From JAIQFF01 sp963725615 (GTDB lineage Bacteria; Acidobacteriota; Terriglobia; Terriglobales; Acidobacteriaceae): a DNA stretch of 64,000 nt. The DNA lies in the NCBI GenBank assembly GCA_963725615.1, contig CAVRZO010000013.1, positions 3,271-67,270 of the forward strand, written 5' to 3'. This document shows positions 19,101 to 26,536 of the stretch, in pieces. Each line of letters starts with the position of its first letter. Position 1 is the stretch's first letter. The notes below the pieces were generated by a model that saw only the letters and a program-made list of their open reading frames with translations, had not been told where the DNA came from and did not search any database. Position numbers and translations under genes: made by a program.

Positions 19101-19388
19101 TGGATTCTGGATCCGCAGGCGATCAGTCCGGGAACTTCGATGCCCTCCGGATTGTTCAAACGGGAAAACAACCACTGGGTATTCGCGGGCCCGACTCCAC
19201 CGTCGTTCCAGGGATACGATCAGGACCACAGCAAACTCCTGATCGATTACATATTCCAGCTGACGTCGGAGGAACAGCGGCGGGTGGCAGCCTCCATGGG
19301 CCACAGGCAGGCTTCTGTGCCATCGCGGAACAAGCAGAAGCAGGCTGCCAGTCAGGCCGGGGCGGCAAGCAGCGGCGGTTCGCGGTAG
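16131..19388 (+). CDS. Membrane-anchored octahaem cytochrome c with coiled-coil region
   Basis: A 1085-residue protein with eight CXXCH haem sites, at Cys residues of about 249, 301, 339, 370, 539, 682, 832 and 956. One membrane helix (about residues 17-38) acts as signal anchor, and a long charged, probably coiled-coil stretch (about residues 65-240) precedes the first haem. A second helical segment between haems 4 and 5 is Gln/Lys-rich. It probably accepts electrons from the Rieske/cytochrome b complex and delivers them to a terminal oxidase. The GTG start at 16131 has GGAGGA six bases upstream; the longer frame runs into a repeat. The closest comparison is large fused c subunits of acidobacterial bc complexes. 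Confidence 0.88.
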   Translation: MPPVPEKDPIVSKSYAAYYVISMLILMVTLFWALWDESFAQRPWKAFQHVWKDRYTAFLNSARSKSSQSVKEVQQESQYQQLEQAYKDTNETARPRRDELQKQITDLSAKILAVQNVFTDRRAYVNALTYELETETSASGKKSKQQDIDEYKKEKATVEFPDGHKQQFNFHELEETYNSLKDQRTKLSAELGEVLKPVTEASNKMSAFVSDHMVDLTPSQIDGLKKKTEEWDAKIVQINVADANIVDRCESCHMNAREPLRISAAVMTGKGEKRPDEYARAFTSHPDPELLSTHDPDKFGCSPCHQGNGRATTSVEKAHGNYEHWLWPLFPKQSAEAGCQTCHAADMHLMVGSVGEHISGGKFLYRQRGCMGCHRYEGYDKEPEELTSIAQQMKLLEQQKIDNAKISADLMKQADTASSNDEANRLNQQAVALRVANSKIDGSIQQLDFQTHNLMQDVKKIGPNLKDVRLKLNPNWIPVWLKKPTDFRPTTKMPNFRLSDHQIQTISAYLWQAGFTDALPKQKPGNAEHGKQLFETRGCLACHSIGEGDQLQGGTFAANLTREGEKANYEYLVRWIHNARERTRPYCPYEKKDIGPEDYAKKGLPYQFDLQHSQCPNDGHELQVQNMTVMPSLRLSPEDAQDIATYLMGQKKEEPTAYAAAAYMNDPELKEEGKKWIRHYGCAGCHEISGFEDEGRIGTELTYEGSKPIERLDFALFTEISQRGGKKSEPITDPEDLARLPEGPAKEPWYDHKGFFEHKLAEPNVYDKGKVKSETEVLRMPNLHLSKLEIQDLTTFLLGSEESSLPPGYQYKPGDARRDIQEGWWVVEKYNCMGCHQLTPEQTTILMGMKRYQDAQEQLPPKLLTEGARVDPEWLRKFLSNPSLSTTDTNRNGVRPYLQVRMPTFSFSDNELRKLVRFFQALSQQPMPYIPEQVPVLTTKENDMARSLFSSTAAPCLKCHATGDPQHDKIATAPNFLLAKERLKPDWAERWILDPQAISPGTSMPSGLFKRENNHWVFAGPTPPSFQGYDQDHSKLLIDYIFQLTSEEQRRVAASMGHRQASVPSRNKQKQAASQAGAASSGGSR

Positions 19389-19408
19389 AATGTTCTGCTT
19401 TGGAACTG

Positions 19409-19494
19409 CGTCCTTGGTCTTTGGCCCTTGGTCGTTGGCCTCTAGCCACAGACGTTGATTTAGCCAACGACCAAAGGCCAACGACCAACGACGT
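19409..19494. repeat. Type E inverted repeat, copy 2
   Basis: Left part CTTGGTCTTTGGCCCTTGGTCG, right part CCAACGACCAAAGGCCAACGACC, near reverse complements. It lies between the cytochrome c and cupredoxin genes. Confidence 0.75.
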
Positions 19495-19527
19495 TCTGAG
19501 ACTTACATCTGACGAAAGGGCGACATC

Positions 19528-20307
19528 ATGAATAGGAAAATATGGGCGGCAATGTGCGTGCTCTGCCTGCTGGGACTGCTGGCGGGCTGTAGCAAGAAGG
19601 AAAACACCAACGAAGAGCAAGGCACGTCGCCGAGCTCGGAGGTAAAACCGGCGCCGGCCTCGGCGCCAATTGATCCCGCGACTGCGGCCAGCGTGAGCGG
19701 CACTGTGACCTTCGGCGGAACAGCCCCGAAGGGACAGAAGATTGACATGAGCCAGGACGCGGCCTGCAAGGGCACCAACACGGCTGAAACCATCGTGGCC
19801 AACGACGGCAAGCTGGCCAACGTTTTCGTCTACGTGAAAGAAGGTTTGGGCAATCGCACCTTCGACGTTCCCAAGGACTCCGTCACCATTGACCAGAAGG
19901 GTTGCCAGTACCATCCCCACGTATTGGCGGTGATGACAGGGCAGAACATCGAGATCCGCAACGACGACGAAACCACTCACAACATCCATCCCACACCGAA
20001 GGACAACCGCGAGTGGAACGAGTCGCAGCCTCCCAAGGCGGCACCGATCGAGAAGACCTTCGCCCGCGAAGAAGTCATGCTGCCGGTAAAGTGCAATCAG
20101 CATCCCTGGATGAAGATGTATGTGAACGTGGTAAAGACACCATTCTTCGCAGTCACGGGCGCGGATGGCAAGTACGAGATCAAGGGCCTGCCGCCGGGAG
20201 ATTACACGCTGGCGTTTGTCCAGGAAAAGCTGGGCGAGCAGACGCAGAAAGTAACGCTGGCCGCCAAAGACAGCAAGACGGTCGACCAGGGCTTCAAAGC
20301 CGAGTGA
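19528..20307 (+). CDS. Cupredoxin-like lipoprotein
   Basis: A 259-residue lipoprotein with signal peptide and lipobox LLAGC (lipidated Cys21). The core (about residues 95-205) has DETTHNIHP and later KCNQHPWMKM, a His...Cys-x2-His-x2-Met arrangement like a type 1 copper site of plastocyanin-type proteins. A C-terminal beta-sandwich (DGKYEIKGLPPGDYTL) resembles a carboxypeptidase regulatory-like domain. It probably shuttles electrons or holds copper near the cytochrome complex and oxidase. Spacing of the Met differs from plastocyanin, so copper binding is inference. Confidence 0.75.
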   Translation: MNRKIWAAMCVLCLLGLLAGCSKKENTNEEQGTSPSSEVKPAPASAPIDPATAASVSGTVTFGGTAPKGQKIDMSQDAACKGTNTAETIVANDGKLANVFVYVKEGLGNRTFDVPKDSVTIDQKGCQYHPHVLAVMTGQNIEIRNDDETTHNIHPTPKDNREWNESQPPKAAPIEKTFAREEVMLPVKCNQHPWMKMYVNVVKTPFFAVTGADGKYEIKGLPPGDYTLAFVQEKLGEQTQKVTLAAKDSKTVDQGFKAE

Positions 20308-20317
20308 GTGCTGGAGT

Positions 20318-20411
20318 GTAGCGCCGGCCTCCGGTCGGCTGTCCCGAGGGCGTTTCGCCCTCGGCGCGGCGGGCGAGAAACCCGCCGGACAGCCGGCCGG
20401 GACTGCGCTAC
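20318..20411. repeat. GTAGCGCCG inverted repeat, copy 4
   Basis: Arms GTAGCGCCGGCCTCCGGTCGG and CCGGCCGGGACTGCGCTAC, inner hairpin CCGAGGGCGTTTCGCCCTCGG. It lies between the cupredoxin gene and ctaA. The frame of ctaA stays open through it by chance, back to 20308. Confidence 0.8.
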
Positions 20412-20448
20412 ACAAATCTCTCGCTACACCAACCTCCTAGGAGCTTTT

Positions 20449-21387
20449 CTGAAGGCCGTTGCCATACCGTACAACCGGGCCCATCACCGATTCGCCGTGT
20501 TCGCGGCGTCGGTGACTTTCCTGCTGATCATTGCCGGGGCACTCGTGACCAGCAACGATGCCGGCCTCTCAGTGCCTGATTGGCCTACCTCGTTCGGATC
20601 GCTCTACAAAATTCCGCATCTGGTCGGAGGTGTGAAGTTCGAGCACACCCACCGCATGATCGCCCAGTTTGTCGGATTTCTGAGCATTATGCTCGCGGTC
20701 TGGACATGGCGTGCCGATCCTCGCCGCTGGATGAAATATCTTGGCGCAAGCGCGTTAGGTTTGGTCATCGCGCAAGGGATTCTAGGCGGGCTCACGGTGC
20801 TCTTTTACCTGCCCCCGGCGATTTCATCCGCGCACGCCGCCTTGGCGCAGACATTTTTCTGCGTGGTGGTACTGATCGCGATCTTCAGCGGTCGAAATTG
20901 GATAGAAGGAACTCCGCGCATCGAGAAAGACGAACTTCGCCCGACTCTTTTTACCTTGGCCCTGCTCTCGATTCTCGCGCTGTATATCCAGCTACTTCTG
21001 GGAGCAATGTTTCGCCACCATGGCTTGAGCTGGTGGCCGCACGTGCTGAATGCTGGAATCGTGGCCATCCTGCTGGCCTGGACTTCGATTCGCGCGTTGT
21101 CGCGATATTCCGCGATTGACTCAATAAGACGGCCTGCTATAACTATGCTCGCGCTGATGATCGCTCAACTGTGCCTGGGTTTTGTTGCGTTTCTGACGCG
21201 GGTGGCTTGGGGCCATGATGCGGTCCAGCCTGAACTTCCCATGGTGGTCTCCACCGTGGCGCATGTTGCCGTGGGCGCGTTGCTGCTGGCTACAACCGTG
21301 GTGCTGGCGGTGCAGGTTTGGCGGTATAGCCCCGTAGCGGTCAGAGAACACATTCCAAGTCGAGAACGGAAGACGGTGGCGGCATGA
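20449..21387 (+). CDS. ctaA: Haem A synthase
   Basis: A COX15/CtaA protein of about 312 residues and eight membrane helices that oxidises haem O to haem A for cytochrome oxidase. Family marks are GLSVPDWPTSFG, the His in FEHTHRMIAQFVG, FRHHGLSWWPHVLNAG and the late VAHVAVGALLL. I place the start at CTG 20449 because AGGAG lies five bases before it and no ATG, GTG or TTG suits; a GTG at 20308 would add a translated repeat. CTG starts are rare, so this is tentative. The gene overlaps ctaB by four bases (ATGA). Confidence 0.85.
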   Translation: MKAVAIPYNRAHHRFAVFAASVTFLLIIAGALVTSNDAGLSVPDWPTSFGSLYKIPHLVGGVKFEHTHRMIAQFVGFLSIMLAVWTWRADPRRWMKYLGASALGLVIAQGILGGLTVLFYLPPAISSAHAALAQTFFCVVVLIAIFSGRNWIEGTPRIEKDELRPTLFTLALLSILALYIQLLLGAMFRHHGLSWWPHVLNAGIVAILLAWTSIRALSRYSAIDSIRRPAITMLALMIAQLCLGFVAFLTRVAWGHDAVQPELPMVVSTVAHVAVGALLLATTVVLAVQVWRYSPVAVREHIPSRERKTVAA

Positions 21388-22316
21388 GTACCGCGACACA
21401 ACCTCTGGTGGTCCCGCGTAGCAGCGCTCTGACCCTGGCGCGCGACTACGCCGAACTGGCCAAGCTGCGCGTCACCAGCCTGATTATCATGACCGCGTGG
21501 TGCGGATATTACTTCGGCGCATTGAAATCCGGCGTATCTTCCCTTTCCTGGTCTTTGTTTCACACACTGTTGGGAATTGGCCTGGTTTCAGGCGGAGCCG
21601 CCGCCCTCAATGAAGTGATGGAATGGGACACGGACGGCCGCATGCGCCGGACTGCGCAACGCCCCATCCCTGCCGGACGCTTCGGCTTCGTGCATGCCAC
21701 GCTGGTGGGCGTTGCGATGACGCTTGGCGGGGCCCTCTATCTGGGCCTCGCGCTGAATCCGCTGACCGCATGGCTGGCTCTGGCTACGTCTGCCGTGTAC
21801 CTCGGAGCTTACACGCCGTTGAAGAAGGTCCATCCGATTTGCACTTTCGTCGGCGCTTTCCCGGGAGCGATGCCCGGAGTGCTGGGATGGACGGCCGCGC
21901 GCGGCCGCCTGGAGTGGGGTGCCCTGGTGATGTTCGCCATCGTCTTTTTCTGGCAGTTCCCTCACTTTTATTCCATCGCATGGCTCTATCGCCAGGACTA
22001 TGAGGATGGCGGAATTCACATGCTGCCGGTGGTGGAACCTGACGGCAAGTCCACGGGCAGGCAAATCCTGCTGAACTCGCTGGCACTGGTTCCGATAAGC
22101 CTGCTACCTGCTTTCCTCGGTATGTCGGGCAAACTGTACCTGGCTGGGGCCCTGGTGCTGGGAATTGCGCTGCTCTATTTCGGCTGGAGGCTCGCGACGT
22201 TGAAGGTTGCGCCCAGTACGGCGCGGTCCAAACAGCGGGCACGGCAGCTCTTGCAGGCCACGGTATTGTATTTGCCGCTGCTGTTCGCGCTGATGATGCT
22301 TAACACCAAGTCGTGA
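21384..22316 (+). CDS. ctaB: Protohaem IX farnesyltransferase (haem O synthase)
   Basis: A 310-residue UbiA-family enzyme with about eight to nine helices. It attaches farnesyl to protohaem, feeding CtaA. The Asp-rich motif is NEVMEWDTDGRMRRTAQRPI, and the second loop reads YTPLKKVHPICTFVGAFPG. Its start overlaps the ctaA stop, indicating translational coupling. With ferrochelatase upstream it completes the route from protoporphyrin to haem A. Confidence 0.94.
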   Translation: MSTATQPLVVPRSSALTLARDYAELAKLRVTSLIIMTAWCGYYFGALKSGVSSLSWSLFHTLLGIGLVSGGAAALNEVMEWDTDGRMRRTAQRPIPAGRFGFVHATLVGVAMTLGGALYLGLALNPLTAWLALATSAVYLGAYTPLKKVHPICTFVGAFPGAMPGVLGWTAARGRLEWGALVMFAIVFFWQFPHFYSIAWLYRQDYEDGGIHMLPVVEPDGKSTGRQILLNSLALVPISLLPAFLGMSGKLYLAGALVLGIALLYFGWRLATLKVAPSTARSKQRARQLLQATVLYLPLLFALMMLNTKS

Positions 22317-22388
22317 CCTCGGGGCTTTCCGCGGCCCGGAGGCGAGTCCGAACCAAGCACAGCTCCGCGGTTCCAGATAAAATACCCT

Positions 22389-23390
22389 GTGGTCTCCAAA
22401 GCCCCCGATTACGTCGCGCTCGACCCGCAAAACAGCGCCACGTCCGCACTTCCAGCCGTAATCTCGGTCCAGGATCTCGTTCACCGCTATGACGGCCGCA
22501 CCGCCCTCAACGGTGTTTCGTTCGACGTCCGCCACGCTGAATTATTCGGACTGCTGGGCCCTAACGGCAGTGGCAAGACCACTATGTTCCGCATCCTTTC
22601 TACGCTCATGGTTGCAGGGGGCGGCCGCGCCGTGATTATGGGATTTGACGCGGCCAAAGAGCCCAACCAATTACGCCGTCAGATCGGGGTTGTGTTCCAG
22701 GCTCAGAGTATTGATCTGAAACTGACCGCGGCTGAAAATCTATGGCACCAGGGCCATCTTTACGGATTGCGTGGCACAGCACTGAAATCGCGCATTGCGG
22801 AAATGCTGGCCCGGGTCGGGCTGTCGGACCGCGCCAAAGAGAAAGCAGAAACATTTTCCGGTGGAATGCAGCGCCGGCTGGAACTGGCCAAAGGCCTGCT
22901 CCACCATCCTGGGGTACTGCTGCTCGATGAACCGACCACGGGCCTTGATCCCGGCGCGCGCCGCGACCTGTGGCAGTATCTCCAGATTTTGCGGGACGAG
23001 GAACGAGTCACGGTGATTGTGACCACGCACCTCATGGAAGAGGCGGAGCGCTGCGATCGTCTGGCCATCCTCAATGAAGGGAGGCTGGTGGCGCTCGGAA
23101 CTCCCACCGAACTGAAACGTGAAATCGGTGGCGACGTAATCCTGCTGGACGCCCGGGACGCGGAATCCATGGCGGAACGCATTCGTGCACGCTTTAACGT
23201 CGATGCAAAAGTACTCGCCGGACAGGTCCGGCTGGAGCAGGAAAATGGGCACCGCTTCATCACCGACGTGGTGGAAGCTTTTCCCGGCGAGATTGAATCC
23301 ATTTCCGTGAGCAAGCCGGCGCTGGAGGATGTTTTCATCCATCGCACGGGTCACAAGTTCTGGACCGACGATGGCGAGCGAGCTTCGTAG
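22389..23390 (+). CDS. ABC transporter ATP-binding protein
   Basis: A 333-residue ATPase of the ABC-2/DrrA-like group. Walker A is GPNGSGKTT, the signature is FSGGMQRRLELAKGL, Walker B is VLLLDEPTTGLDPG, and the switch His is in VTTHLMEE. The last ~90 residues form the accessory domain common in this group. It pairs with the ABC-2 permease encoded 380 bases downstream. Its place between ctaB and DUF420 suggests a function in oxidase or haem maturation. The start is GTG at 22389. The TAG stop lies inside a GTAGCGCCG repeat. Confidence 0.9.
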   Translation: MVSKAPDYVALDPQNSATSALPAVISVQDLVHRYDGRTALNGVSFDVRHAELFGLLGPNGSGKTTMFRILSTLMVAGGGRAVIMGFDAAKEPNQLRRQIGVVFQAQSIDLKLTAAENLWHQGHLYGLRGTALKSRIAEMLARVGLSDRAKEKAETFSGGMQRRLELAKGLLHHPGVLLLDEPTTGLDPGARRDLWQYLQILRDEERVTVIVTTHLMEEAERCDRLAILNEGRLVALGTPTELKREIGGDVILLDARDAESMAERIRARFNVDAKVLAGQVRLEQENGHRFITDVVEAFPGEIESISVSKPALEDVFIHRTGHKFWTDDGERAS

Positions 23391-23547
23391 CGCCGGCCTC
23401 CGGCCGGCTGTCGAGGCGGCGTCTCGCCGCCTCAGCGGAGGCACAGAGATTTTGGCAACGGATTGCTTTCAGTTCAAGCGGCGGGCGGGACCCGCCGGAC
23501 AGCCGGCGAGCCTGTCCTGAGCGAAGTCGAAGGAACGCCGGCGCTAC
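23387..23547. repeat. GTAGCGCCG inverted repeat, copy 5 (composite)
   Basis: A 161-base copy, the longest of its family, with arms GTAGCGCCGGCCTCC and GAACGCCGGCGCTAC. The interior carries CTGTCCTGAGCGAAGTCGAAGG, a fragment of the type B family. Its first bases contain the TAG stop of the ATPase gene. Confidence 0.8.
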
Positions 23548-23560
23548 CGGGAGCTAACTT

Positions 23561-23770
23561 ATGATGCTTGTGCTTTCGATTGTCCTGGGACTGATTCCCC
23601 TGGCAGGAATAGCCTGGACCGTTCACAACGGAATGATCACTACGGTGGACGGTCTTTTTATGAGCATCATCATGCTGGCGTTATCGGGCATACTCTTCCT
23701 GAATGCATTTATGGAAGCCCGCAAGAAGTTCACGATGAAGAAGGCGCCGCAGGCGCAGAAATCGAGCTGA
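23561..23770 (+). CDS. Small two-helix membrane protein
   Basis: A 69-residue protein with two hydrophobic helices (about residues 3-20 and 29-52) and a Lys-rich C-terminus. I do not recognise a family. It sits one base before the permease gene and after the ATPase gene, so it is probably part of the ABC operon, perhaps a small accessory subunit. The size and basic, cytoplasmic-looking tail are all that can be said. Confidence 0.65.
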   Translation: MMLVLSIVLGLIPLAGIAWTVHNGMITTVDGLFMSIIMLALSGILFLNAFMEARKKFTMKKAPQAQKSS

Positions 23771-23771
23771 C

Positions 23772-24596
23772 GTGGCGACCCAGAGTGCAACTCTCCAGCC
23801 GTATCCGCTGCCCCGCACGGGCATTATGCTGCCTGCGTTTACGCTGTGGTGGCGGGAACTGGTCCGCTTCTATCGTCAGCGCGCCCGCGTCGTCGGGGTG
23901 ATCGCGTCGCCCTTGGTGTTCTGGGCCGTCCTCGGATCGGGCCTCGGCAGTTCGTTTCGTTCTGGCAACGCGACCGGACAGCAGCACTACCTGGATTACT
24001 CTTATCCAGGCTTCTTAATCATGATTGTGTTGTTCACTTCGATCTTTACCATGATGTCGGTGATCGAAGACCGGAAAGAGGGTTTCCTGCTGTCGGTGCT
24101 GGTGGCTCCGGTGCCGCGGGCTGCGATTGTGCTGGGGAAAGTGCTGGGCGGAACCACCCTGTCAGCGATCCAGGGACTGATCTTTCTAGCGTTCGCCCCG
24201 TTGGTCGGCATTCATCTTAGCTTAACGAGTTTCCTGCTGGTCGCGTTGATAGTCTTCCTGGTTTCCTTTGCGCTGACCGCGCTGGGATTCACCATCGCCT
24301 GGTCCATGGATTCGAATCAGGCCTTCCATGCCATCATTAACCTGTTCCTCATCCCGTTGTGGCTGCTCTCCGGATCTTTGTTTCCGTTGACCGGCGCTTC
24401 TGGCTGGATTCGATTCTTAATACGAATCAATCCGCTCACTTATGGGGTGGAAGCGCTGCGCGACGCGCTATATCCCGGGAACCTGTCGGAGTTTCCCCTG
24501 GCTTCGTCACTGGCAACGCTGGTCCTGTTCTCGGCTTTCATGTTTAGTCTCTCTTTCGTGATGGTGAGCCGCCGCACGACCAAACCCGCCGCCTGA
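23772..24596 (+). CDS. ABC-2 type transporter permease
   Basis: A 274-residue permease with six membrane helices of the ABC-2 (NodJ/DrrB-like) family. The loop EDRKEGFLLSVLVAPVPRA and the stretch NLFLIPLWLLSGSLFPL are typical. It should dimerise and work with the upstream ATPase to export a lipid, drug or haem-related molecule. The GTG start lies one base after the small membrane protein gene, and the TGA stop overlaps the next ATG. The gene order ctaA-ctaB-ABC-DUF420 suggests a link to cytochrome oxidase assembly. Confidence 0.88.
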   Translation: MATQSATLQPYPLPRTGIMLPAFTLWWRELVRFYRQRARVVGVIASPLVFWAVLGSGLGSSFRSGNATGQQHYLDYSYPGFLIMIVLFTSIFTMMSVIEDRKEGFLLSVLVAPVPRAAIVLGKVLGGTTLSAIQGLIFLAFAPLVGIHLSLTSFLLVALIVFLVSFALTALGFTIAWSMDSNQAFHAIINLFLIPLWLLSGSLFPLTGASGWIRFLIRINPLTYGVEALRDALYPGNLSEFPLASSLATLVLFSAFMFSLSFVMVSRRTTKPAA

Positions 24597-25030
24597 TGCA
24601 AGTTTCCGCACAATACGCCGTCTATCCGGTGATTGACGCCGTGCTGAACGGCACCAGCGCGGTGTTGCTTCTCGTGGGTCGAGCCTACATCAAACGCGGA
24701 CGCATGGCGGCACACCGCGCCGTCATGATTACCGCGCTGGTTTCTTCTGCTCTGTTTCTGACCTCATACCTCTACTATCACTGGCATGTCGGCTCGGTGC
24801 ACTTTCAGGGACAGGGTTGGTCGCGCCCGGTTTATTTCACCATTTTGATCTCACACACCATACTGGCAATCGCCATTGTTCCCTTGGTGATTATCACGTT
24901 GAGCCGCGCGCTGCGGGAGCGTTTCGACAAACATCGCAAGATTGCGCGCTGGACATTTCCGCTGTGGCTGTACGTGTCGGTGACCGGGGTTGTGATTTAC
25001 GTAATGCTGTATCACTTGTTTGCGGCTTGA
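24596..25030 (+). CDS. DUF420 membrane protein (CtaM/YozB-like)
   Basis: A 144-residue protein with four membrane helices. It carries RMAAHRAVMITALVSSALF and YFTILISHTILAI, with His residues placed as in the DUF420 family, whose members include CtaM, needed for haem-aa3 oxidase activity in staphylococci. The start codon overlaps the permease stop (TGATG). Together with ctaA and ctaB this supports a role in oxidase maturation. The family link is by motif only. Confidence 0.8.
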   Translation: MQVSAQYAVYPVIDAVLNGTSAVLLLVGRAYIKRGRMAAHRAVMITALVSSALFLTSYLYYHWHVGSVHFQGQGWSRPVYFTILISHTILAIAIVPLVIITLSRALRERFDKHRKIARWTFPLWLYVSVTGVVIYVMLYHLFAA

Positions 25031-25042
25031 TTTAGTTCGTTT

Positions 25043-25109
25043 ACCACGGAGGCACCGAGACACGGAGAATGTCTTGAATTTTTTCTCTGTGTCTCTGTGC
25101 CTCCGTGGT
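25043..25109. repeat. CCACGGAGGCAC inverted repeat
   Basis: A 67-base palindrome with 26-base arms of the type ACCACGGAGGCACCGAGACA, with about three mismatches, around a short AT-rich loop. It lies just downstream of DUF420. Similar CACGGAGG/CACAGAG palindromes are common in diverse bacterial genomes. It could also act as a transcript-ending or stabilising hairpin. Confidence 0.8.
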
Positions 25110-25120
25110 GCAATCGCCTC

Positions 25121-25391
25121 ATGACAACGGTGAAGCTCAAAATCGATGTCTCCGGCACCTTCGGGGACGAGGCGTGGCGCAACCTGCGCCAGTTTGACGA
25201 AATCCAGAGCACCGCTTTCGGTCCAGAAGTTCGGATCGAGCGGGACTTGCAAGCATGCCCCCGACCAGCCGCACGCCAAAGGCGAGTGGATTGGCGCGGA
25301 GATCCGGCTGGAAACACCGCTCCTGGCGCAGTACGCCGTGTCGCACTATCTGGAGCAGGAACGCGTTCTGGACGCGGACGTTGTGGAGTAG
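25121..25391 (+). pseudogene. Small hypothetical protein, frameshifted in a C run
   Basis: The ATG frame reads MTTVKLKIDVSGTFGDEAW and continues to DLQAC, then loses sense at GCATGCCCCCGACC (about 25255-25263). Removing one C there joins it to the frame encoding PHAKGEWIGAEIRLETPLL and ending at TAG 25391. The repaired protein would have about 89 residues. I do not recognise it. The repaired product reads smoothly on both sides, so either the gene is freshly broken or one base is wrong in the assembly. Confidence 0.6.
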
Positions 25392-25550
25392 GTCACTCTG
25401 GCGATCTCTGGCGAACCCATTAGCACAGCGTGGAGCGCCCGGACGTCAGGACGAACGCCGAGCTCCGCAGCGCAAAACGTCCGCGACAACCTCGATGGCT
25501 TCCTCGCCATCTCTCTGCCTGCTTCTGGTATAGTTTCCGTGGATTCAGGC

Positions 25551-26449
25551 ATGTCAGCACTTCCAGACTCTGCTCAGGAAACCCCGACCCCAGACACAGA
25601 AGCCGTCACTCCACCCCCCAAGCCGCGCATGTCCACGCGCAACCGGCTGCTTTTTTTCGCCACCGGATGGCTGATCGTTCTCATGCCATTTCTGTTCTGG
25701 TGGAACACCTGGTTCGGGCGGCAACTCTCGGACAAGCAACTCGCCGAGTACCTGCAGGATGACAAGAAGCCCCGTCACATCCAGCATGCCCTGGTGCAAA
25801 TCGGCGAGCGAGTGGCTCGCAATGACCCTGGTGTCACGCGCTGGTATCCGGATGTGGTTCGGCTGGCGTCTTACCCGATTGAGGAGGTCCGCAACACCGA
25901 CGCCTGGGTCATGGGCCAGGACGTCAGCAGCAAAGACTCGGCCAGCGCGGGATTCCACGCAGCGCTTTTGAAAATGCTTGATGATTCTTCAGAGATGGTC
26001 AGAGGCAATGCGGCGCTGTCGCTGGTCCGCTTCGGAGACGCCACCGGGCGGCCGCACATTGTCGCCCTGCTGCAACCCGCAAAAGTCAGCGCCCCCAGGC
26101 GGGTAAAATCACTGATTCGAGTTCCCTGGGGACGCCTATTCATCAAGGCGGAATCATTGCGAAACTCGAGTCTGGAGGACAGACCGTTGAGGTACGTTCG
26201 CCAATCAGCGGCCGGCTGCGCCAGATATCCGCGCAGACCGGACAGACGGTCGCCGCTGGAGACGAAATCGCAGCCCTTGATCCGGGGACGGAACAGGTCT
26301 GGGAAGCTCTGCGCGCGCTATATCTGATCGGCCAACCGGAAGATATTCCCTCGATCCGGCCTTACGAACGGGAGTTGCCGGAGATCCCCGACCATGTGCG
26401 TCAACAGGCGGTGGCGACCGAGCAGGCGATACGAGAGCGGGCAAAGTAG
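25551..26449 (+). pseudogene. HEAT-repeat protein with inserted lipoyl-like domain, frameshifted in a C run
   Basis: The first frame encodes a Pro/Thr-rich N-terminus, one membrane helix (about residues 30-52) and HEAT-like helices (HALVQIGERVARNDPG; MVRGNAALSLVRFGD). The frame breaks at GCGCCCCCAGG (about 26090-26099). Adding one C continues into APQAGKITDSSSLGTPIH, then a biotinyl/lipoyl-type hairpin (VEVRSPISGRLRQI, QTVAAGDEIAAL) and another helix pair to TAG 26449. The repaired protein has ~299 residues. The usual lipoylated Lys is not present. A TATAGT -10-like box lies at 25529-25534. Confidence 0.65.
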
Positions 26450-26536
26450 GTTGGTTGCCGGTCTCGGTTGGATTGGGAAATTTTGCTGGTGAGGGTTTTT
26501 CTCGAACTTCAGTTGTCGGTTTTTAGTTCTCGGTTC

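Noticed and set aside
16033..19494. Repeated CCAACGACC units considered as a CRISPR array
   Set aside because: Units are short, not regularly spaced, have dyad symmetry and no spacers; no cas genes are present.
20308..20448. Upstream extension of ctaA to a GTG
   Set aside because: The stretch is a GTAGCGCCG repeat, and the family protein begins near the first membrane helix.
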